A program made the position numbers and the translations under genes. Below, piece after piece: positions 44,181 through 54,547 of a stretch of 64,000 nucleotides of DNA. Location of the stretch: NCBI GenBank assembly GCA_902651635.1, contig CACRSC010000036.1:132299-196298 (forward strand), written 5' to 3'. This DNA comes from Mastigamoeba balamuthi. Taxonomy: Eukaryota > Evosea > Mastigamoebida > Mastigamoebidae. The notes beneath the pieces were generated by a model, which saw only the letters and a program-made list of their open reading frames with translations, made no database searches and was not told the origin of the DNA. The stretch's first letter is position 1. Each line of letters starts with the position of its first letter.

Positions 44181-45654
44181 ATGAACTACGAGGGTGGTGA
44201 GAGGCCCCCCCCCTCGTCCTTCTTGGCTTTTCGTAGATTAAACCATCCCCACAGTCGTCCCGGGATCGAAATGGTACGTTGTGGAGGCGCACACTGCTTC
44301 GACAGACGGCGAGCTCTCTGTATCTCCAGGAGTATCTCTCAATGTACCTCCCCCCACACTGATCTCCTTTCTCCCATACAATCGCTCATCGCATACACGC
44401 CTGAAATTGTCTCAGATCGTTCGCCAACTCGACCAGAATTGGGTGGAGGCCACAAATACTGAGATGCACCAAGGAGCCGTTCCGATAATGTGCCTCGGAC
44501 CGTTTGCCAGACAGCCCTACGCAGCAATACACACTCGCAACTCCTCCGGAGGTGTTGCTGAAATGTCTGTGGCGGCTGGAGAGGTCCTTCACGTAATGCA
44601 TGTCGCTACAGACTGGGCGTATGTCTCCAAGCAGAAGGGAGGCAGCCAAGGATGGGTGCCTTGCAATAATTTGATGCAAGTTCCCGCTGTACCAATACAG
44701 ATGCCATCGTCACACCCTCAGGTCCAGCAAGCGCCTATGGCCCCTGCGCAGCAGAATCGCCAACAGTTGGCAGTCTCCAATGTGGCAGTGAATTCCGGTC
44801 ACACACATAAGGCTGCGTGCTCCTTCACCGCACACGAAAAAAACATGCTGGACTTGACCGTAGGTCAGACCTTCAGAATCCTGAGCAGGGCCGGAGACTG
44901 GACCTATGTGGAGTCTTCCGAGGAAGAGGGTTATGTTCCCACCAACTGCATTGTGCCAATAAATGCCATGGCCTCCCCCGAAGGGCCGCGTCCAGCAAAG
45001 TCGGCCGGGAAGGTCACCGTCTCCGCACCACAAGTGCAGCTACCAGCGGGTGCCGCCGGCGCTCCCCAGCAGCAACGGCCATCTAAACCCATGTCGCCCC
45101 GTTCCTTTTCGCCCCCCGGGGCAGCAGAGGAGAAAGCGACAACGGCGATACAGGCAACTGCAAACTCTACTCCGCTTTTCGTCCTTGGTCTGTCTCCGGA
45201 TTCCACCCCCGAGTCAGTGATCGCCATGTTCAAAGGACACGTCGTCCGTGCAGATCTCGAAGTGGCCAACGGAAAGTGCTGCGGCTTCGGGACTGTTTCC
45301 GCTCGCAGTCCTGCGGATGCCCGTGCAATCATCGAAGAGATGGATAGGCAATTCTTCGAAGGCCGTCTCCTCTCCGTCGTCCATCTTCGCAACGCGTGCC
45401 AGGTGACGAGGCCAGGGCCCTCGGTAATCTGGGCTGGAAATCTACCGCTCACCTGCGACGAAAAGTGCCTTTATGACTTGTTTCACGGATACGGTCCTTC
45501 CAAGGTCAAGATTTTCAAGGACAAGGGCGACGATGCAAAAACAAAATTCGCCTTCATCTCCCTTCGGTCTCCTTCGGACGCGGCTGCTGCAATTAAATCC
45601 ATGAACGGCGTTCAGATAGGAGATCGCACAATCACTGTCAGGACAAGAAAGTGA
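44181..45654 (+). CDS. Adaptor with three SH3 domains and two RRMs
   Basis: Exons 44181..44193, 44255..44343 and 44416..45654 join in phase to 446 residues; the first exon is just MNYE plus one base. SH3-1 spans about 6-62 and is only seen after splicing (WYVVEAHTASTDGELSVSPG, then LDQNWVEATN and GAVPIMCL). SH3-2 (about 65-123: YAAIHTRNSSGGVAEMSVAA, WAYVSKQKGGSQGWVPCNNL) and SH3-3 (about 165-217: CSFTAHEKNMLDLTVGQTFR, TYVESSEEEGYVPTNCIV) follow. After a Pro/Gln/Ser linker come two RRMs (LFVLGLSPDSTPESVIAMF; VIWAGNLPLTCDEKCLYDLF) ending at TVRTRK. SH3 domains bind proline-rich peptides; the helicase-PARP protein has a long proline-rich N-terminus, so a physical link is possible but only inferred. 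Confidence 0.85.
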
Positions 45655-46550
45655 TCAATCGTTCCTATCTCTTCAAACCAAGGTGAGAAAAGCCACCGAC
45701 CCCTTCTTCGCTTCTCCCTTCTCAAAAGAAAAGGAATCACAGTCAGACAAACCTAAATGAACCACCAACCCTTATCATCCCAACCCAAATGCAATCAGAG
45801 CAGTGCAACCCAAACCATACCACCACACAAAAATCAAACCCAAACCAATGCAATACAAACCAGAGCAAACCAACCTTCTCACATTCTGTGAAACTAGGTG
45901 AAAATAGTCTGTATAAATTTCCGACAATTGTATTGCTTTAAAACGGAGGGTCCCGCACTGGTTGTATTTGGAACATCATCAGGGTGTTTCCCTTTTTTCA
46001 GGGAGAAAGGGAGATCTTTCGTCACCGTCAGGGGCACGCGGTCCCCGAGCCTGAGCCTCAGCACCACCACGCCGCCCACTGTGGTGTTGTGGTACGACGT
46101 GCCGCCGCTCGCAGCCACCCTCGTCCTCGGCACCACAGTGGCATGCTTCCTCACGGTCACGACGCTCACCACCACGACGCCCGCCTCTGCCTCGCTCTCC
46201 ACGCGCACCTTCACCCTCCACGGAAACTGGAAACCGCGGAGGGCACCACAGAGAGCGCGGCCTGGCAGTCCCCGATGGCGCTGCGCTGCTGCCGGCAGTG
46301 CTCGAGATCGAGTCCTTGTTGGCCTTGCTGTCCAGCAATTCGGGGGCTGCACGCTCCTATGAGTGAGAGTGCGCGCTCTCTGTTAGCGCTGTAGACCAGA
46401 GGAGTGAATTTCCCTTCAAAGGGCGGTCAGTGGCTCTTGACGAGGACGATGTAGACAACGCCAGCGACCGTGGGGAACGTCATCCTGTTGAGTGATCTCA
46501 GCACGCGTTATCGTTGTGGTTGAGGCGCTTGCCCTCGCATCCCGAGTACG
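45655..46550. other. 3' flank and uncertain frames
   Basis: 45720-45890 is strongly G-poor on the plus strand with repeated CAAACC/ACCCAAAC words. Beyond it both strands are open from about 45900 to 46360 with GC-rich codons. The minus strand reads VKVRVESEAEAGVVVVSVVT and, near 46436-46505, a possible membrane tail (FPTVAGVVYIVLVKSH). I could not build a coherent gene. Confidence 0.3.
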
Positions 46551-46569
46551 TCGGTCGCGGTGTCCAGTC

Positions 46570-46850
46570 GTTTGAGGACTACCGCGTGATGACTCGCGCG
46601 TGGCGACTGTGGGCAACACGACCATCGGCATCGGCGACAGGCTCGAGACGCTCGACAAACAGCGCCAGAGGGCCGCCGAGGTCCGGAAGCTGCTGTGCTG
46701 TGTTCGACAGCCTCAACGTCCCCAGCCGCTGCGACGCCCTGACCGAGGACACGCTGTTTGTCGACCCCCTGAAGCTCGCGGAGAGGGTCAAGATAGCAAA
46801 GCTCCTCGCCGCCGTCGTCCACGAAAACCAATCCGCGGGTGTCGACGGTC
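46570..46850 (+). pseudogene. Fragment of exocyst subunit Sec10/EXOC5
   Basis: Plus-strand residues VGNTTIGIGDRLETLDKQRQ followed by RAAEVRKLL, then in another frame VFDSLNVPS and LAERVKIAKLLAAVV, match the Sec10 region GDQLE...RxRAxExxxL...F seen in animal and fungal EXOC5. The frames change at a repeated TGCTGTG stretch near 46691-46704. Neither the N-terminal part nor the long C-terminal helical rod is nearby, so this is most likely a decayed fragment of a gene whose working copy is elsewhere. A short intron is a less likely explanation. Confidence 0.45.
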
Positions 46851-46885
46851 CGTGCCCACGTACCTTGCGCGTGGTTCTCGCCTGA

Positions 46886-47284
46886 CACTGTGCCCCCGCA
46901 CCTTAGGGAGTAGCTCGGTTGCCAAGCTCGTCGGGATGAGCCTTCCGGTGCCAGGAATGATAACTACAATCCAGCCTCCCTGCGCAGCGTCCAGTCTCAG
47001 TTGGCCCTAGCGACCGACCCCATAGCGACGGGCGTTGCGTGCCAGGCACAGCTCCGTCCCCTGAGTGTCAGCAAGGGCCAGCTGAGGAGAGCGGAGAGTG
47101 GCGGCTGCAACGGCCAGCGGGGCGTGACCTCCTCCCCGAGCAGCTCGAAGTCGCCGTCAAGAGGAGGCTCCGCCACACTGGATAGAGGAAGAAGCAGATT
47201 TAAATGCTAGGGTTTTGTTGATTGTCCTCGGCCAGCCGCACACGGGTTGCGCAGCAGGTGCCAGCAGGTGGGGCCCACGGTCGT
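46886..47284. other. Intergenic region, no gene seen
   Basis: About 400 bases between the Sec10 fragment and the 3' end of the ZZ-finger gene. A short frame near 46955-47070 (NPASLRSVQSQLALAT) is protein-like but too short to call. Confidence 0.3.
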
Positions 47285-48279
47285 TCAGGGCAGGGTGGCC
47301 TTCCTGAGCCTGCGCGAGTCGTAGAAGTACGCCAGCAGCGTCTCGTTGTCGAGGATGCCGAGCTTCACGTCGAGCGGCTCGCGGAAGTACGAGACGCTGG
47401 CGCCCTTGCCGCCGTCGTAGAGCGGCGTGGGCAGCACCTCGAGCACCACGGCGATCTCGCCCTCGGCGGGCCTGCGCTTGTTCTTGAGCCCCTCCTTCCA
47501 CTCGACAAGGTCCCCGGGCCTCAGCGCCTCCTGCCCGCGCATCGCCGCCAGCGCCCCGCCAAGACGCTCCGCGCTGGGCGGCGCGATCGCGCGCATCGTG
47601 TGCGTGGGCAGGTGGTCGCCGTCGGCGCGGGCGGCCGTGAAGCAGTCGTGGCAGAGGTCGTAGTCGGCGCACTCGCGGCAGCGGTACCGCGTGCCCAAGA
47701 AGGCGTCCGCGTGGCAGGCGTTGCAAGTGGACCCGTGGTGGCGCGTCGTCGCCTCGCCCGACGCCACCTCGTCGGCGGGCACGCGCTCAAGCCGGTGCCC
47801 GTCGTAGTGGTACTCGACAAAGTCGCCCTCGCTGTCAAAGAGGCCCAGCACAGTGTCCAGTGGCTCCCCAAAGTACGGCGACCCCGCGTCCTTCCTGCCA
47901 GCGGCCAGGCCCAAGAAATGCCGGCGTTGACGTGGCAATTTCCAGGAATTTGGAAGGTGGCGGCAATGAGTCACGGCTCCGAGTGAGGTGGCAGGCAGGC
48001 GAGGGAGGAGCGCACTTCTTGCGGTCGTAGATGGGGACGGGGTACGTGTTGGTGACAATGGCGAGCGAGTCGGTCACGGGGAACCTGCGGTTGCTGAGGC
48101 CGGCCTTCCAGCGGACAATGTCGCCGGGCTTGAGGTCCTCCTTGCGGCGGTAGCTCTCGTACACGGGCTTGAGCCTCTCCTGCCAGCACGCATTAGGCAC
48201 GAGGGGGGCAGTGTGCGAGGCGCGGGGGTTGGCGGCGCACGATCGAAGACAGCAGCGCATCGCGGACATCGTCGTCCAT
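47285..48279 (-). CDS. ZZ-type zinc-finger protein with two copies of a flanking beta domain
   Basis: Three exons (48279..48241, 48179..48016, 47894..47285) join in phase to 270 residues starting MDDDVRDALLSSIERLKPVY. A ZZ finger near the middle has CNACHADAFLGTRYRCRECA then YDLCHDCF and a closing HLPTHTM. On each side lies the same domain of about 75 residues. The N-terminal copy has LKPGDIVRWKAGLSNRRFP ... PVPIYD ... SPYFGEPLDTVLGLFDSEGD; the C-terminal copy has LRPGDLVEWKEGLKNKRRP ... PTPLYD ... SYFREPLDVKLGILDNE. These domains recur beside ZZ fingers in other eukaryotic proteins as I recall them; the function is not known to me. A protein- or peptide-recognition role is inferred from the ZZ finger. 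Confidence 0.75.
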
Positions 48280-48441
48280 AACGCGAGATACAGGGGTTGT
48301 TAAGAAGTGAATCTCGTCTGCTCGAAGATACGCGCATCTTCCGGGGGAGATTGCAGTGTCTGAATATCTCTTTCCCTCTTGGCGTGTTCGCGCGCTCTCA
48401 GCACCGCGCAGAAGCCCCGCCGCACGCGATTCGAGCTCTCC

Positions 48442-51331
48442 ATGGCCGCCCCGGGCGAAACCGAAACAGTGCCCGCGGCTGCCGCGCCGCTGGCTGGCGA
48501 GGAGTCGGAGGACTCGGAGCCGTGCTGCCGGGTCTGCCGGATGCCCGGCGAGCAGGGCCACGAGCTGCGCTTCCCGTGCCGCTGCAGGGGCAGCATGCGC
48601 TGGGTGCACGAGGACTGCCTCGCCCTGTGGCTCCAGCGCAGCCACAAGGTCCTCTTCTCGCCCTCGCCTCTGCGTCCCCCCCGCCGACCCCGTTTCTCCT
48701 CTCAGTCCGCGGGTCTCGAGTCGGTTCTTGTTCCGCGGAGGACCGCCGTCCTGCGAGCCCTCCTCTGCTGGGCATGCGGGCGGCATGTGCCCGGCATGCC
48801 CCTTTCATCGTTTTCATCCGGTTTTGCAAGCCTTGAATGCGAGATCAATTGTGAACGGGGTGGCCACTGTTGCCATTGCCCCCGAATGCTCGCAAAAATG
48901 GACCGTGTCTGTCAAGCACCGGGCCCTCTGCTGCACACTTGGCCCATCTTTGGTCGTTCTATTCTGTTTTGCGGGGTTTTTCTATTTGCCGAGCGGGTCT
49001 CAATTGAATTCTGAACGGGAAACTTGCACCTGCGCAGCAATACTGCGAGATCTGCGGGTACCGCTTTGTCTACGAGAGGCAGTACACGCCCGGGGCCCCG
49101 GAGCGCCTGCCGCTGTCGGACATCCTCTCGGACGTGTGGGTCCGCGTCTCCCGCACTACGGAGCTGCTCTGGAGCTTCGCCACGAGCTTCCTCGTCTACT
49201 TCGTGCTCGAACCCCTCTTCACCACGCTCATCACCGTCTTCTTCCTCGACGTCCCCCGCGAGTGGCTCGGTAGCTACTCCGCCCGCGCGCCCCCTGTTTA
49301 TTTCAGCTCTCTTTTTGACCTCTGCGCCCAAATCAATTGATTTTCGCCCTCTGCGCGTGCGGCGGGGGCGCAGACTTCAGCCACAACCCGCTGGTGCTGG
49401 GCAACTACTTCGCCACGGGGTTCGTGCTGTCGGTGCCGTCGGTGCTGCTGACGTCGCTGGTGCCCCGCGACGTCGTCGAGGCCGAGCTGCCGTTTGACCG
49501 CGACGACCTCTTCCCCGACGTGCCCAATGACGCCGACACTGCCGCCGCCGTCGCGCACGTGCTTGCGCTCAACGACACGCTGGCCGCGAAGCTGCGCCGC
49601 ATGCGAGACTCGGTGATGCTGAACCTCGTCTCGCTGGGGCTCCTCGTCCTCGAGCCCTACTCGCTGGGCCGCCTTCTCGTGCGGCCCCCGCGCTCGCTCG
49701 TCGACTACTGGCGCCCCGTCGTCGCCGGCTACGCGGCCGTCGCCGCCCCGGCCTCGCTGATCGCGCTGCTCGTCGGCAGCGCCGTGCGCATGGGCCCGTG
49801 GCTGCAGCGCACGTGGCAGTCGGCGCTGCCGTCGCTGCGCGCGGCCTCTGCGCTCGCCGTCGTCGCGCTCGTGCTGCCGCTCGTCCTCGGCGTCACCGCA
49901 GCGCTGGGCGTCTTCGCCGTCCCGCTCGTCTCGGAGCCCTCGCTGCCCGAGGTCCTCGCGTTCTTCGACAGCAAGCCCGCCCTGATAACCGCCATGTCCG
50001 CCGTTTCTCCTGCCGGGTTTGCCGGGTCCGCGACGAGTCTCACCCCGCCCGCCCCGAAGCAGGGCGATGATGGGGGGCATCCTGCTGATGTACGCGTACG
50101 GGGTGGTGACGGCCGCGGTGCTGCACGCGCTCTGGATGCGCCGGCGCCGCAACTTCGACTTCGCGGCCGACGACGCCCTCGCGTTCGTCCTCGACGCCGA
50201 CGCCGCCTCCTTCGCCGCCGCGTGCGCCCCCCCCTGTCTTCTCCGCCCTCGCTCGGCGCAGCCCGGCCGCTCACCTGCGCGCGCGCCTGCAGGGCCGTGG
50301 CGGCGTCGCTGTGGGCCGTCGTCTTCGCGGTCTGCGTCGTCGTGCTGCCCGCGCTGCTCCTCAAGGCGCTCGCCCCGGGCTTCTTCCCCCTGCGGGCCCG
50401 CGGGGCCGACGTCGCCGACCTCATGCTCGCCAACCTCCTCGTGCGTGGCGTCGCCGCGGGCGCCGTCGTTTTCTTTTTGGCGCCGCAGCCGACGACGGGG
50501 TTTTTTTTTGCCCCCCCGCAGGTGCCGATGGTGCTGGCCAACCAGACGTTCAGCGCGGCCGGCGCGCTCGTCTGGAGCGCTGCGCGGCGCCTGCGGTCGC
50601 TGCTCGGCGAGGGCCCGGGGCTCGCGCGCGACCTCGCCGTCTGGGCGGCCGCGGGCGCCGCCGTCTGCGTGTCCGCGACTGCGCTGCTGCTCGCGTCGGC
50701 CGCCGTGGGCCGCGCGGTCTTCGCCGCCGTCGGCTACCGGCCGCTGGCAGACGTCGGCGCCGCCGCCGCCGGCGCTCACGTCGTCCTGGGCGCCGCGCGC
50801 TACGCTCTGACGCGGTTCTCGCTGTCGGTACTCGCGGAGCGCGCGGCCGCGGGGCTCGCGGTGGGCTACCTCGCGCAGCAGCTGCTGGGCGCCGCCGTGC
50901 TGCCGCTCTCGCAGTCGGTCGCCTTCGAGGCGCCCGTGGCCGCGATGGCCTGCGGGACCACGGTGCTCCTCTGCGAGCGGCTGGCCGCCCCGCGGGGCCC
51001 GCGCGCCGCCGAGGCCGTGCGGCTGTGGCTCGCGGTCCGCGCCGCCTGCGCCGTGGCGCTGGCGCACGTGCTGGGCGCGGCGGTGCCGGCGGTCGTGCGC
51101 AGGGCGACGGCGGCCGAGCGCGAGCGGGACGTGCGCGCGTGCTGGGCGCTGTCGAGCGCGCTGTTCTTTGGCGTGGAGCTCGCGCGGCTGGCGGCGTGGC
51201 AGGCGCGCAGGGTCCACGACGCCATCCGCGACCAGCGGTACTCTGTGGTCCGCCTGCGCGACTTCGGGGATGCCCCGCCCCTGGCGCCGGCAGCAGCGGC
51301 AGCGGCGAGTGCGCACGACCACGAGGAGTAG
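48442..51331 (+). CDS. Membrane RING-CH E3 ubiquitin ligase, MARCH6/Doa10-like
   Basis: Predicted ER-membrane ubiquitin ligase. Six exons (48442..48648, 49038..49269, 49374..50025, 50063..50221, 50293..50449 and 50522..51331) give 738 residues. The RING-CH domain is split by intron 1: CCRVCRMPGEQGHELRFPCR, then WVHEDCLALWLQRSHK and, after splicing, QYCEICGYRFVYERQY, i.e. the C4HC3 pattern. At least eight hydrophobic segments follow, e.g. FATSFLVYFVLEPLFTTLIT, LALVVLPLVLGVTAALGVFA-like (AVVALVLPLVLGVTAALGVF), GGILLMYAYGVVTAAVLHAL and SLWAVVFAVCVVVLPALLL. Doa10/MARCH6 proteins have an N-terminal RING-CH and 14 helices; this one is shorter. The donor at 50025 has an equally good alternative nine bases upstream. 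The minus strand is also open here but is a composition shadow. Confidence 0.82.
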
Positions 51332-51807
51332 TACTAGTCCCCGCGTACGCGGAGATTCGCCCAGCGGCTAAGTCCCGACTGAACACAAGTGTTTCATATT
51401 CTCCGAGTGCAGAAAGCGGTGTCTCCACTGTCAGAGGCGTGTCGCCGGGCGGCGCTGGTATAACAAGCAGCGAGGGGGATTTTGTGCGTTGGATGAGAGG
51501 ACAGGAAATGCCGGGAATTGAGTGAGATCAATTGTGCGCCTATCCTCCGAATCACTTTGGGTTTGGGATTGGTAGTTCAAACGATGGCCAACGATCTGAA
51601 ATACGGACACCAAGAGATGCCAATATAAGGACTGGTAAGGCAAAGCAGGATGTTGTACTCTTCTGTGTGAACTGTGCTGTAAACCACAGGAGAATGACAC
51701 ACAAACGACTGGTCAAAATCCAACGTAAGGATAAACTCCCAGGAACAGAAGAGTTTCATGTTTCTTGGCGTATTGTTCAGTGAGATATCAGCCGAGGTCA
51801 GCATCGT

Positions 51808-52677
51808 TCACCAAACCAGATCACGCTCCTCTTTGAGTTGCTCAAAGTGCTGTTCACGCTCTTTGCGCAACCTCGCTAGCATGTTATTCCATGCAGGCGC
51901 TCCTCCTATCGTACGGAAAAAATCGACTGAGGCAGGTCCCATACAATTTGGAAGAGGTCCGCCATGCATCGCAGGAGCGAGGGCTTCGTCCGTTGTAGTG
52001 TCCCATTCCGCGTCGATTTTTTTGTACAGAGCATCCCAGCCCCCGTCAGCATTGTCGTGGGGCACGCCATAGATGAGACGAGCAGTTGTCCGGAGCGATG
52101 GAGCACGGCCCGTGTACTGCGAGAAGACATTCTCACTCCCATACGACCGCATTGCAGAGGTCTTGGTAAAAGGATGCTGGAGCAGCTTCCCAGCAACAGT
52201 TATGGTCTTCTGCCAATCCCACGCCTCAGAGACTGCTCTTCTTTCCTGGGCCAGGCGGCAGAACAGAGCAAAGTCCAACACAATGTAGTACGGGGTGGGA
52301 CTGTACGGGTGGTAGAGGCCGTGGTCAAATCCAACGCTGTGATCGTCGTCCAGGCGCATGCGATAGCAATTGACGAACCACCGGATCCGAGCAGCTGGCT
52401 GCACGCGGTTTTCCCACCAGCCGGGGTGGCAACACTGCTCCGGAGCCCTAAGGTTGATGTGAGCACCGCATGGTGTGGCGGGCTGGATTCTTGAAGCGGG
52501 CCTCGCATGCGAACGACACCAGTGCCGAACTGCCCATAGTACAACCACGATTGCCAGACCCGACGCAAGTAGCCACCACATCACCCAACGGCTTTTTTTG
52601 ATTGCAAATATCTTACTATCTATTTTTGATTTTTCCGGTGGGGTGAGAACTGTCTTGTTCCTGATTGCAATGGCCAT
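51808..52677 (-). CDS. Single-pass membrane protein, unrecognised
   Basis: Uninterrupted frame of 289 residues from ATG 52677. A lysine-rich cytosolic start (about 1-28) leads to one membrane segment, WVMWWLLASGLAIVVVLWAV, so a type II signal anchor is likely. The lumenal or outside part has a Cys/His/Trp-rich patch (CCHPGWWENR), then an acidic/aromatic block (HSVGFDHGLYHPYSPTPYYI) and a Glu/Lys/Arg helix at the end. Codon use is less GC-biased than in the genes to the left, which may mean a young or transferred gene. No family was recognised; a glycosyltransferase-like Golgi enzyme is conceivable but nothing proves it. Confidence 0.5.
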   Translation of the reverse strand: MAIAIRNKTVLTPPEKSKIDSKIFAIKKSRWVMWWLLASGLAIVVVLWAVRHWCRSHARPASRIQPATPCGAHINLRAPEQCCHPGWWENRVQPAARIRWFVNCYRMRLDDDHSVGFDHGLYHPYSPTPYYIVLDFALFCRLAQERRAVSEAWDWQKTITVAGKLLQHPFTKTSAMRSYGSENVFSQYTGRAPSLRTTARLIYGVPHDNADGGWDALYKKIDAEWDTTTDEALAPAMHGGPLPNCMGPASVDFFRTIGGAPAWNNMLARLRKEREQHFEQLKEERDLVW

Positions 52678-54111
52678 CAAGGGACAATGCCCAGCTTCAT
52701 TGGAATGCAGGAGTTGGTCACAGTGCTCAGCAGCAGTCCAGAACAGCCAAGCCACAGCAACCTCAGCAGCCCTGGCAGTGCAAGCAGATGTGCCCTTGGC
52801 ATTCTCAGTGACCAGATCTACTGTAAGCCTACTGTGAGCCTTCACGGGCTGGGAGTACTACAATTTCACATTGCTCCAATCTCTCTGCAGATTTTTTCCT
52901 AGCAAAATCACGCCATGCTTTTTAATGGAGTCTGAAACTTGGCATTAGCAGCATGCAATTGCCTGTGAAAAGTGAAGAGTAATGCCTGAAGATGAAGGGA
53001 CTTGCCAAGGACTGAGGCTGAGTGTGGGGGCTGGGATTTTTCCCTGGCCAGAATTTGTTTGTTCTCCTCTGTTGTTGCTCATCTGACTTATTTTAATGGT
53101 GGATGTGAAGCTTGTTGGGCTGTTCCACAGCTGCAGTGCACGTACTGTGCAATGCGCCTCTTGCCCCAGTGAGGGCCCATTTAATGGTTGTGCAAAAACC
53201 ATATCTCCTATCTCTGTTTCTCTGTGAGAGACATTTTTGTCTTTATCAGATATTCCGAATTTCATATATTCGGATCTTATTATGATCTATAATCTTTCCA
53301 ATTGGTATCTCAGCAATTGAAGTGATAGTGAAATAAGATGGGCTAGTTGATTGTGATTTTAACCGTATCTGCTGGTGGTTTTTGTCTCTGGAAAAATGCA
53401 CACGATTCCACATTGGCAGGCCTGAGAACTGGGGCCTGGCACAAGAAGGTCAGGAGACAGCATTATGTTGTTTGTTATTTTCGCCAGCACATACTGTGCC
53501 AGTGGTTTATGGCTGATCCAAAGGACTGCATCATGAATTGTGCTGAGTGCAGTGATAATGATGCCCTCTCCTCGGATGAATCTGATACTAATTGTGACGA
53601 AAGCAATGAAATCAGTTGGCCATTACAATTAAAAGTCGCTGTGTCTGCTTGTATGTCTCATTCAATAACATTAGTAGCAAAACTACTGACACTATCCATG
53701 CCAGCACATATACACTGTACCATCAGCTTAGTCAATGGCCGAGCTGTGCCACTGGTACTGGAACATAGCCTGGCACATTCACCGGCACATACCACCTTTA
53801 TCACAAATCACTTGATTTGAAAAATTTAGGTGAAATCGTGATTAAAATGCATCCAAGAGCATTTCTGGATGACATCAGTTTGATCAATCTATTGTTTCTT
53901 GCAAGCACGAAGCCAGCCTACAGTGCTCTTGCTCAGAAAATAAAACTACACTTAGCTATCAATGGACTTTCCACCCAGATCTGCTACGCATTGCACTATC
54001 ACGTCATATTCGCTGCCGTTGGAGGGCCGAGCTGATTCGACTAGAGGAAGCTCTCCCTGAGGGGCAGACATATGGAAATGTCACGTTCTCATGTACAAAA
54101 GATGCTGCTGC
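52678..54111. other. AT-richer flank of the transposon
   Basis: Low-GC DNA with one unsupported frame (53347..53820, 157 residues, ending in IHCTISLVNGRAVPLVLEHS-type sequence) that shows no domain. It looks like an accessory or decayed stretch into which the transposon inserted. Confidence 0.3.
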
Positions 54112-54115
54112 TCAG

Positions 54116-54293
54116 AACGGCAGCTATAATGAATTTCCTTTTGTCTCAAGAGTTTCCCACGGACAACCCGTAAAATGGAATAAAAAAGACAAAAAGTCGC
54201 ATTTAAAACACGAAAACACAGGCCTGTGACGCTCAGGCCCTCTGAAAAAAAAATTGAAACCCAAAAAATGGAAAATGAAAAGCCAAAAACACG
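54116..54293 (+). repeat. Left terminal inverted repeat
   Basis: 178 bp, outermost bases AACGGCAGC. Pairs base for base with 63243..63066 except about one position near 54182. Preceded by TCAG. Confidence 0.92.
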
Positions 54294-54547
54294 AAAAAAA
54301 ATTGAAAAAAAACGAAGAGAAAATGTGAAATAATCGCATGCGATACAAAAAGGTTTATAATGTAGAAAGAGCGGAAAAAAAGAAGGGAAATGAATAAGGT
54401 AAAGCAACGAAGAGCATTGCAGAAATAAAATGAAGTAATGGAAAAAGCAAACAGACCAAAATAAAAAAATAAAAACAAAAAAGCCTAAGTGAAAGAAGCT
54501 TGAACAATGCACGGGGGCGAAGAGAGGTGAAAAACCAGTAATATATT

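Noticed and set aside
49298-51322. Long minus-strand open frame (about 670 codons) opposite the MARCH6-like gene
   Set aside because: It is Arg/Gly/Pro-rich with no domain and exists because GC-rich codons rarely give stops on the other strand; the plus strand has the RING-CH domain and membrane helices.
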